Below, one piece after another: positions 57,606 to 64,000 of a DNA stretch of 64,000 nt (its first letter is position 1; each line of letters begins with the position of its first letter). The DNA is from CAIYRG01 sp964446945 (GTDB taxonomy: Bacteria; Pseudomonadota; Alphaproteobacteria; Micropepsales; Micropepsaceae): the NCBI GenBank assembly GCA_964446945.1, contig CAYUQO010000006.1, positions 1-64,000 of the forward strand. The letters are read 5' to 3'. A program made the position numbers and the translations under genes. The notes under the pieces were generated by a model that worked only from the letters and a program-made list of their open reading frames with translations, did not search any database and was not told the origin of the DNA.

Positions 57606-58864
57606 GGTGCGAATGCGGGCAATGTGCCGATGATTGCGCCAGTCATGCCCGACGCAAGGGTTCCGGATATCAACCCACGCAGTGAAAGTTCAGCGACTTC
57701 GGCCCGGCGTTCGGGGACCAGGCTCGACATTCCGGCGATCATGATTCCGACCGAACCGAGATTGGCAAAACCGCACATCGCATAAACCATGATCAGGCGC
57801 GACCGCGGCGACAATACGCCCTGGGGTAGCGCCGCAAGCTTCAGATAGGCGATGAATTCATTGAGGATGGTCTTTGTGCCGAGCAACGCTGCGGCGTCCG
57901 AAGCTTCCGCAGATGGAATGCCGTAAAGCCAGACGATCGGCCAGAACAGCCAGCCGAAAACCCGTTCAACCGTCAAGCGCGCGCCATTCACGAGGGGCAG
58001 ATGACCGATCATGGCGTCGGCAAGAGCCACCAGCGCCACCATGACGATCAGCATGGCAATAATGGACAGGTACAGTCTCAGCCCGTCTTCCGTCCCACGG
58101 GCGATCGCATCCATGCTGGAACGATAGGTTAGCGGGATATGGACATTCGCCGGCGTCGTTGCATCGCCGGGGATCATCAATCGCGCAACCAGAATTCCTC
58201 CTGGAAGTGAAATGAAGGAGGCGACGAGGATATGCCCGAGCGCACCGGGCACGACCGGTTGCAGCACAGTCGCGTACACAACCATTACGGTGCCTGCGAC
58301 AGTGGAAAGTCCGACAGTGATGAGCACGAACAGCTCGCTGCGCGAAATCTTCATCAGATAAGGACGGATGAGCAGCGGTGCTTCGACCATGCCGAGGAAC
58401 ACGGTCGAGGCCGATCCGAGTCCGACCGCGCCACCGATCGCAAGGGTCTTTTCCAGGACGAACGCGAAAGCGCGCACGATGAGCGGCAAAATGCGCCAGT
58501 GCCAGAGCAGCGCCGACAGTGCCGCTATGACCAGCAGCAGCGGCAGGATTTCAAATGCGAGACTTCCGAGATTCTGCGCGTTTGTTACTGCAAATGGAGG
58601 CGGTGCGCCGCCGACATAGCCAAATACGAAGCTCGTTCCGGCCTTTGTAGCGTCGGAGAGAGCGATCACAGCACCGTTCAGCGAGTAGAGCACATTGCGC
58701 ACCGACGGCACCTGAAGCAACAGGAGCGCGAGCGTGAATTGCAGCCCCAGCACCGTCAGGATCAAACGCCAGGAAAAACATTTGCTCCGGTTTTCCGACA
58801 GCAGGCAGGCGATCGCAATGATCACCATAATTCCCAAGGCGCTCTGTAGCTGTAATGCACTCAT
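57602..58864 (-). CDS. nupC: Concentrative nucleoside transporter (CNT/NupC family)
   Basis: 420 aa with about ten helices. Typical CNT landmarks: LLSENRSKCFSWRLI at the N-terminus, FEILPLLLVIAALSALLWHW, GMVEAPLLIRPYL, FVLITVGLSTVAGTVMVVY, GTKTILNEFIAYLKL and YAMCGFANLGSVGIMIAGMS. It takes up nucleosides with a cation gradient at the inner membrane. ATG 58864 overlaps the DUF1491 stop by four bases. Confidence 0.93.
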   Translation of the reverse strand: MSALQLQSALGIMVIIAIACLLSENRSKCFSWRLILTVLGLQFTLALLLLQVPSVRNVLYSLNGAVIALSDATKAGTSFVFGYVGGAPPPFAVTNAQNLGSLAFEILPLLLVIAALSALLWHWRILPLIVRAFAFVLEKTLAIGGAVGLGSASTVFLGMVEAPLLIRPYLMKISRSELFVLITVGLSTVAGTVMVVYATVLQPVVPGALGHILVASFISLPGGILVARLMIPGDATTPANVHIPLTYRSSMDAIARGTEDGLRLYLSIIAMLIVMVALVALADAMIGHLPLVNGARLTVERVFGWLFWPIVWLYGIPSAEASDAAALLGTKTILNEFIAYLKLAALPQGVLSPRSRLIMVYAMCGFANLGSVGIMIAGMSSLVPERRAEVAELSLRGLISGTLASGMTGAIIGTLPAFAP

Positions 58865-59187
58865 ACAACGGGTTCGATGACGAAACTGCGGCCCTGCCGG
58901 TCTTCGATTTCCACAATCCAGATGTCGGGGTCGATGCGCAATTGCTTTGCGAAATATTCCGCGGCCTGCTTTTCGTCGCTGGCCTCGCCCAGTGGCTTAA
59001 GCCAAACCGCCTCTTCTCCCCGGCGCGCCTGGCTGAGCACTGTACAGGTTCCGTCCAGCCGGTCGATTTTGATGAAAATCGCCCCCGCTTCTTCGGCGCC
59101 GTGCCGCGCGAGATAGGCGGCGGCTCCCGCGGCTTCGCAGCGGCGAATCAGCGCCTGCACGTAAATCGAACTTTTGAGCCGAACCAT
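58861..59187 (-). CDS. DUF1491 family protein
   Basis: 108 aa. RLKSSIYVQALIRRCEAAGA, ARHGAEEAGAIFIKI and WIVEIEDRQGRSFVIE fit DUF1491, a small soluble family essentially limited to Alphaproteobacteria. No function is known. It heads the minus-strand operon DUF1491-nupC-UDG-hydrolase, joined by four-base overlaps. Confidence 0.85.
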   Translation of the reverse strand: MVRLKSSIYVQALIRRCEAAGAAAYLARHGAEEAGAIFIKIDRLDGTCTVLSQARRGEEAVWLKPLGEASDEKQAAEYFAKQLRIDPDIWIVEIEDRQGRSFVIEPVV

Positions 59188-59280
59188 TGGAACCGGCGTG
59201 CCCCCTCGCCCGCATTGCTTGCCTGCGGGCGCCGTAGTTTAACCTTGCATCCAAGTCGGGGGATACAGGGGAAGAATCGC

Positions 59281-59751
59281 ATGAGCTGCGAGAGCATTAT
59301 GATCCGCGCGCCGAAATTCGTGCGCGAAACCGACACTATTGGAATGGCTGCACGCCAAATCGTCGAGAATCGCTGCATCAGTCTTCCGGTGGTCGACAGC
59401 GAAGACCGCTTTGTCGGTCTGTTCGGCATTTTTGATCTGCTCGCCTTGCTGGTGCCCCGCGTCGCGGTCATCGGAAATCTGCTGCCCAACCTCCAGTTCC
59501 TGAGCGATGACGACGATCAGATGCGGCAAAAATTTTCGACCCTCAAGGACAGCCCGTTGAAACGGGCGGTCAATCGCGAAGCCGCACGGGTGCATCCCGA
59601 CACGCCACTGATCGAGGCAATCCGGCTATTGTGCCGCAACCACCTCGTTATTCCTGTGGTGACGCCGGACACTGAAAAACTGATCGGCATCATTTCCTAT
59701 TGGGACGCCGCGCGGCACATCATGGGCCCGGACGCACTTGTGAAATCGTGA
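59281..59751 (+). CDS. CBS-domain-pair protein
   Basis: 156 aa from ATG 59281, preceded by GGGGAAGAATCGC. Two CBS motifs: residues about 1-60 (MIRAPKFVRETDTIGMAARQ, ISLPVVDSEDRFVGLFGIFD) and 95-150 (VHPDTPLIEAIRLLCRNHL, IPVVTPDTEKLIGIISYWD). CBS pairs bind adenosine ligands and gate transporters or enzymes. The stop overlaps the start of the following ion transporter, so it probably senses a nucleotide for that transporter. Confidence 0.88.
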   Translation: MSCESIMIRAPKFVRETDTIGMAARQIVENRCISLPVVDSEDRFVGLFGIFDLLALLVPRVAVIGNLLPNLQFLSDDDDQMRQKFSTLKDSPLKRAVNREAARVHPDTPLIEAIRLLCRNHLVIPVVTPDTEKLIGIISYWDAARHIMGPDALVKS

Positions 59752-61070
59752 TAGCTGCGCCCGCCGCGAACAGCACGATGCTGTTTCCGGCGCTGCTGTT
59801 TGTCGTTGCCTATGGAGTCATCGTCACCGAACGGCTCAACCGGGCGGTGGTCGCGATTCTGGCCGCGGCATTGGCGGTGGTCCTCGGCTTTCTTGCGCAG
59901 CCGGACGCGATTGCCGCCATCGATTTCAATACACTGGCCTTGCTGATCGGCACGATGATCATCGTCGGTGTCACCAAGAAAAGCGGCATTTTCGGCTATG
60001 TCGCCATTCGCGCGGCACAGTTGATGCGGGCATCTCCCGCCGGAATTCTGATCGCCCTGTCGGCCGTTACCGCGTTCATTTCGGCTTTTCTTCCCAATGC
60101 CACAACGGTGCTGTTTATCGTCCCGGTGACACTCGTGATCGCGACCGAATTGTCGCTGCCGCCCTACCCTTTCCTGTTTGCGGAAATCTTCGCCAGCAAT
60201 ATCGGCGGCACCGCGACCCTGATTGGCGATCCGCCCAACATCCTGATCGGTTCGGCGGCGGGGCTTTCGTTCAACGACTTTCTGCTTGCGCTGGGGCCTG
60301 CGGTTGTCGCGGTCTTCATTGTGCAGACCGTCGTGCTCCATTTCATCTGGGGGCGTCATCTCCGGGCCGAGCCGAAGTTCCGAGCCAACATCATGGCGAT
60401 GAACGCAACCGCCGCGATTGCGGATCAAAGGCTTGTACCGTGGTCGCTCGCGATCATTGCAGCTCTCGCCCTGGCATTGGTGTTTGCGGGTCCGATGCAT
60501 CTCGAACCTGGAACGCTCGCCCTGTTCGCTGCCGGGCTGTTGTTGCTGGTGGACCTCGCGCCACGTGGCGCACAGGCACAATCAGAAACCGTGACGAACG
60601 CGTTTCAGGAAGTCGATTGGGTTACGATTTTTTTCTTCATCGGGATCTTCGTCCTGGTCGGGGCGGTCGCGCGGACCGGTCTGTTGGACTATGCCGGCGC
60701 GCGGCTGGTGGCGTTCACGCGTGGCGATGTCAGGAGCACGGCACTGGTGCTGCTTTGGGCAGGGGCCATCCTGTCGGCGCTGATCGACAACATTCCATTC
60801 GTGATCACAATGATTCCGCTGGTCAAATCGATTGCACCATCGCTCGGCGGAAATGCCGCCGTGCTTCCCATCTGGTGGGCGCTGGCGTTAGGCGCCTGCC
60901 TCGGCGGCAATGGCACGCTGATCGGTTCTGCGGCCAATCTTACGGTGGCGGGAGTGGCGGAGCGCAGCGGCGTCACAATGAATTTCTGGCGCTATAACAA
61001 AGTGGCTTTTCCCTTGATGCTGCTGAGCATCGTCCTATGTCATATCTATGTGGTCTGGCGGTTCTTCTGA
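59748..61070 (+). CDS. ArsB/NhaD-type (SLC13-like) ion transporter
   Basis: About 440 aa from GTG 59748, overlapping the CBS stop by four bases; ATG 59778 is possible. Around twelve helices. Repeated signature loops: NIGGTATLIGDPPNILIGSA (about residues 155-175) and CLGGNGTLIGSAANLTVAG in the second half, plus SAFLPNATTVLFIVPVT and ALIDNIPFVITMIPLV. These are conserved in the ArsB/P-protein/NhaD ion-transporter superfamily. The transported ion (Na+/H+, arsenite or an organic acid) cannot be told from the sequence. Linked to the CBS protein. Confidence 0.87.
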   Translation: MIAAPAANSTMLFPALLFVVAYGVIVTERLNRAVVAILAAALAVVLGFLAQPDAIAAIDFNTLALLIGTMIIVGVTKKSGIFGYVAIRAAQLMRASPAGILIALSAVTAFISAFLPNATTVLFIVPVTLVIATELSLPPYPFLFAEIFASNIGGTATLIGDPPNILIGSAAGLSFNDFLLALGPAVVAVFIVQTVVLHFIWGRHLRAEPKFRANIMAMNATAAIADQRLVPWSLAIIAALALALVFAGPMHLEPGTLALFAAGLLLLVDLAPRGAQAQSETVTNAFQEVDWVTIFFFIGIFVLVGAVARTGLLDYAGARLVAFTRGDVRSTALVLLWAGAILSALIDNIPFVITMIPLVKSIAPSLGGNAAVLPIWWALALGACLGGNGTLIGSAANLTVAGVAERSGVTMNFWRYNKVAFPLMLLSIVLCHIYVVWRFF

Positions 61071-61071
61071 C

Positions 61072-61338
61072 ATGAGGCGATGGATGGCGCCTGCCATGGT
61101 GCTGGCGCTGGTTCTTGCGGGCTGCGCGGAAGCCGGACCGAGCGCAAACAAGTCACCCTTTTATCGGCAAGGATTTGACGATGGCTGCGCGACCGCCAGC
61201 GCACAGGCCGCGCCTGGACAAACGAAACCAGTTCGGGACCAGGCGCTGTTCGACCGGGACAAGGATTACCACGCCGGTTGGATATCCGGGCTCGCGCAGT
61301 GCCGGATGCCGGCACCGCAAACGCCGCTGACGAGATAA
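61072..61338 (+). CDS. Small lipoprotein, unknown
   Basis: 88 aa from ATG 61072, two bases after the transporter stop. Lipoprotein signal MRRWMAPAMVLALVLAGC. Mature part has YRQGFDDGCATASAQ and YHAGWISGLAQCR, a pattern with two cysteines that may form a disulfide. The YxxGFxxGC/YxxGWxxG repeat recalls small envelope lipoproteins of alphaproteobacteria. Convergent with the FadJ-like gene, three bases apart. Confidence 0.75.
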   Translation: MRRWMAPAMVLALVLAGCAEAGPSANKSPFYRQGFDDGCATASAQAAPGQTKPVRDQALFDRDKDYHAGWISGLAQCRMPAPQTPLTR

Positions 61339-61341
61339 ACG

Positions 61342-63525
61342 TTACGCCGCTTTGCGCTTGGTGAAGCGGCCGTAAAAAGTCTCTCCCGTTTTCGCCATAT
61401 CGCGCAGCAGTTGGCTGGGTTGAAAGCGCTCGCCGTATTTTTTTGCCAGTGCTTCGCACTGGGACACAAATGCCGCCGCACCCATGGTGTCGATCATCGA
61501 TAGTGGCCCACCGGTGAAGGGCGCAAAGCCCCAGCCGAGAATGGCGCCCACGTCGCCGTCCCTGGGATCGGTGATGACATTCTCTTCATAACAACGCGCC
61601 GCTTCGAGCGCCTGAATCGTGATCAGCCGCCGGATGACCTCATGGACATCCTCGTCGCTGCGCCACTGACCCGAACCATAGGAGAACAGACCCGGCCACA
61701 ACCGCGCGCGCTTGCCGCGATTATCGTAGTCGTAGAAACCCTTTCCTGCTTTTGTGCCTGGCCGGCCGCTTTTCTCGACAATCCAGGCCATGATCTCTTC
61801 CGGTGCACTTGGACGGTCGCTGTTTTTGACTTCCTTGCGCCAGGCGCGCTCGATCTTCAGCGCCGTATCCACACCGACGGAATCGAGAACTTCCAGCGGT
61901 CCCATGGGCATGCCCGCCATGCGGCCGGCATTTTCAATGAGGGGCGGTGTGATCCCTTCCGCGACCATGAGCAGCCCCTCAAGCGTGTACATGCTGAAGC
62001 AGCGCGAGGTGTAGAAGCCGCGGGAGTCATTGACGACAATCGGAGTCTTGCGAATTTTCGCGACATAATCGATCGCGGTCGCGAGCGCACGATCAGAGGT
62101 GTGTTTGCCGACGATGATTTCCACCAATCCCATGCGGTCCACCGGCGAAAAGAAATGGATGCCGATGAAATTCTCCGGGCGCTTGCTCGCGCCGGCGAGA
62201 CCGGTGATGGGCAGTGTCGAGGTATTCGATCCGAAAATGGTGGCCTCCGGGATCACGGCATCGGTCTTTGCGGTGGCTTCGGCCTTCACCTTCCGGTCTT
62301 CGAACACCGCTTCGATAACGAGATCGACATCGCGCAATTTGGCGAAATCCGTTTCCGGATGAATTCGCTCCAGCGTCTGTTCCTTGCGCGCAGGCGTCGA
62401 TCGTCCGCGCGAAATCTCGCGGTCGAATAGCTTCACCGCATGATTTTTTCCGGCTTCGGCGCGTTCTGCCGTGGTGTCGATCAGCGTCGCATCGATGCCC
62501 GCCATCGCCGAAACATAGGCGATTCCGGCGCCCATCACGCCTGCGCCGAGGATTCCCAGACGCTTCACCTCGGTGCGCGCGACTTCCTTTGGCCGTCGCG
62601 CGCCCTTGCCGAGTTCCTGCATCGAATGGAACAGGGTACGGATCATTGCCTTGCTGTTGTCCGACAGCAGTGCGCGCGTGAAATAGCGGGCTTCGATCTT
62701 CAGCCCGGTATCGATATCGACCAGAAGGCCTTCATACACGGCCGACATGATGAAACGCTGCGCCGGATAATTGTCGTAAGTCCGGCTGCGCAGCATCGCA
62801 TTGCCGACGGTGAACACCTGCGCGCCGGATTTCGAAAACGGCCCGCCGCCGGGAATCCGGAAATCTTTCCGGTCCCACGGCGCCTGCGGTGCCGGATTGG
62901 CCGCGATCCACGCCTTTGCCGCGCTGATCAGTTCGGCCGCGGGAACGGTCTGCTGGATGATTCCCATGCCCATGGCCGAAGCCGCATCGATGCGCCGGGA
63001 TTCCAGCATCAGCGGCAACGCCTGCATCGCGCCTATCATGCGCGGCAATCTCTGCGTGCCGCCGGCGCCGGGAATTAATCCGATCTGCGCCTCGGGAAAA
63101 CCAATCCGCCCGGAACCGTCCTGCGCCATGACTCGGTAATGACAGGCCAGCGTCAGTTCGAGACCGCCGCCGAGCGCCGTTCCATTGATCGCGGCGACAA
63201 CGGGTTTGCCGCAGGTCTCGAATTTGCGGAATACGCGATGGATTCCCGTCATCGCGTCGAACACCGCTTTTGCCGCCTCGGCTTTGCCCGCTCCGGCTAT
63301 TCCTGCCATCTCGTCGAGATCGGCGCCGGCGCAGAAATTCCCCTGCTTCGTGCTGGTAATGATGAGACCCTTGATCGACGCGTCGCCAGCAATCCGTTCA
63401 ATCACCTGTCCCAGTTCCGCGACGACGGCCATCGACAGCAGGTTCACCGGCTTGCCCGGAGTGTCCCAGGTCAGTGTGACAATGCCGTTGCCGTCCTGAT
63501 CCCATTTGAACTGCGCGAGGTCCAT
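61342..63525 (-). CDS. fadJ: Fatty-acid oxidation multifunctional protein, enoyl-CoA hydratase / 3-hydroxyacyl-CoA dehydrogenase
   Basis: 727 aa. The N-terminal crotonase domain (about 1-200) has GNFCAGADLDEM, GTALGGGLELTLACHYRV and FPEAQIGLIPGAGGTQRLPR. The NAD-binding domain starts at about 320 with LGILGAGVMGAGIAYVSAMA. The dehydrogenase domains follow, with IGIHFFSPVDRMGLVEII and GFYTSRCFSMY. It performs the second and third steps of beta-oxidation. The ATG is one base beyond the thiolase stop, making a two-gene beta-oxidation operon. Confidence 0.94.
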   Translation of the reverse strand: MDLAQFKWDQDGNGIVTLTWDTPGKPVNLLSMAVVAELGQVIERIAGDASIKGLIITSTKQGNFCAGADLDEMAGIAGAGKAEAAKAVFDAMTGIHRVFRKFETCGKPVVAAINGTALGGGLELTLACHYRVMAQDGSGRIGFPEAQIGLIPGAGGTQRLPRMIGAMQALPLMLESRRIDAASAMGMGIIQQTVPAAELISAAKAWIAANPAPQAPWDRKDFRIPGGGPFSKSGAQVFTVGNAMLRSRTYDNYPAQRFIMSAVYEGLLVDIDTGLKIEARYFTRALLSDNSKAMIRTLFHSMQELGKGARRPKEVARTEVKRLGILGAGVMGAGIAYVSAMAGIDATLIDTTAERAEAGKNHAVKLFDREISRGRSTPARKEQTLERIHPETDFAKLRDVDLVIEAVFEDRKVKAEATAKTDAVIPEATIFGSNTSTLPITGLAGASKRPENFIGIHFFSPVDRMGLVEIIVGKHTSDRALATAIDYVAKIRKTPIVVNDSRGFYTSRCFSMYTLEGLLMVAEGITPPLIENAGRMAGMPMGPLEVLDSVGVDTALKIERAWRKEVKNSDRPSAPEEIMAWIVEKSGRPGTKAGKGFYDYDNRGKRARLWPGLFSYGSGQWRSDEDVHEVIRRLITIQALEAARCYEENVITDPRDGDVGAILGWGFAPFTGGPLSMIDTMGAAAFVSQCEALAKKYGERFQPSQLLRDMAKTGETFYGRFTKRKAA

Positions 63526-63526
63526 G

Positions 63527-64000
63527 TCACAGCCTTTCGATGATGGTGGCCGTGCCCATTCCAGCGCCGATGCACAATGTGATCAGTGCGGTGGACTTGC
63601 CGGTGCGTTCGAGTTCGTCAAGCGCGGTACCGAGCAGCATCGCGCCCGTAGCGCCGAGAGGATGGCCCATGGCAATGGCGCCGCCATTGACGTTGACGTT
63701 CTCGGGCGTGAGCTTCAGAACCTTCAGATAGCGCAGCACGACCGAAGCGAAGGCTTCATTGATTTCGAACAGGTCGATGTCCCTGGTCTGCATGCGCGCG
63801 CGCGCCAGGACTTTTTTTGTCACTTCGGCAGGCGCGGTCAGCATGATGGCCGGTTCCGATCCGATCGAGCCAAAGGCGCGGACTCGCGCGCGCGGCTTCA
63901 ACCCAAGCGCCTCGCCTTTTTCTTTCGTTCCCATCAGCACCGCGGCGGCGCCGTCGACAATGCCCGATGAGTTGCCGGCATGGTGGACGTGATTGATGGT
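63527..64000 (-). CDS. fadA: Acetyl-CoA acyltransferase (thiolase), C-terminal part, cut by window end
   Basis: The visible 157 residues hold the C-terminal thiolase features: HVHHAGNSSGIVDGAAAVLM, the INEAFASVV segment, NVNGGAIAMGHPLGATGA with the catalytic His, and CIGAGMGTATII with the acid-base Cys. The frame is open at base 64000, so the N-terminal part with the nucleophilic Cys lies outside. It cleaves 3-ketoacyl-CoA and works with the downstream FadJ-like protein. FadA or a PhaA-type acetyl-CoA acetyltransferase cannot be distinguished without the rest. Confidence 0.93.
   Translation of the reverse strand, partial: TINHVHHAGNSSGIVDGAAAVLMGTKEKGEALGLKPRARVRAFGSIGSEPAIMLTAPAEVTKKVLARARMQTRDIDLFEINEAFASVVLRYLKVLKLTPENVNVNGGAIAMGHPLGATGAMLLGTALDELERTGKSTALITLCIGAGMGTATIIERL

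Noticed and set aside
59697..60581. 294-codon minus-strand frame opposite the ion transporter
   Set aside because: Charged low-complexity shadow of a membrane protein gene.

Overview
The window is GC-rich, densely coded DNA that reads as the chromosome of an alphaproteobacterium. The supporting signs are a DUF1491 gene, a glmU-glmS pair, alphaproteobacterial-style small intergenic palindromes, many TonB-dependent receptors, and DUF6152 and VOC paralog families. A relative of Rhizomicrobium/Micropepsaceae or of the Rhizobiales is plausible, but the sequence alone does not settle it. No prophage, insertion sequence, CRISPR array or rRNA operon was seen.

Layout. 1-3.7 kb: amino-sugar synthesis (glmU, partial glmS, minus strand) and a divergent gph-like phosphatase. 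3.7-6.8 kb: a bicupin, a Tat-type ABC substrate-binding protein, and an Asp/Asn beta-hydroxylase-like protein. 7.0-19.4 kb: a Crp/Fnr-type regulator followed by a 12-gene run encoding alternative complex III (ActABCDEF), a one-TM protein, an SCO copper chaperone and a caa3 oxidase (CoxBACD). Ten of its eleven junctions are four-base start/stop overlaps. It should form a complete quinol-to-oxygen electron-transfer module.

20.1-40.3 kb: a 20-kb minus-strand block that is the most unusual part. Four paralogous TonB-dependent receptors are interleaved with two TPR enzymes of eukaryote-like type: an OGT/SPINDLY-family glycosyltransferase and a TPR protein fused to a PRMT7/9-like arginine-methyltransferase domain. 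A secreted protein, a DUF6471 protein and a diheme cytochrome are also present. At least three of the receptors share a spaced upstream sequence element, and GC-rich hairpins follow several of them.

40.7-45.7 kb: tRNA-Val(CAC), a pentapeptide-period protein, and an EutA-like/ABC permease/ABC ATPase operon. The ATPase has no canonical start codon and seems to use CTG behind an excellent Shine-Dalgarno sequence. The operon has no binding protein beside it; the one at 4.9 kb, next to a bicupin, is a candidate partner.

45.8-50 kb: two Tat-signal VOC proteins, an esterase, two DUF6152 proteins and a SixA-like phosphatase. 50-54.2 kb: a solo CheB-like methylesterase and a convergent CheB/CheR/PAS fusion, followed by two small related helical proteins. 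54-64 kb: a PAP2 protein, two alpha/beta hydrolases, a UDG-family protein, a nucleoside transporter, DUF1491, a CBS protein with an ArsB/NhaD-type transporter, a small lipoprotein, and a fatty-acid beta-oxidation pair (thiolase, truncated by the window end, and FadJ-like).

A 52-bp palindromic element occurs twice, directly upstream of start codons (7.0 and 46.4 kb). Product calls rest on reading motifs by eye; no database search was run.
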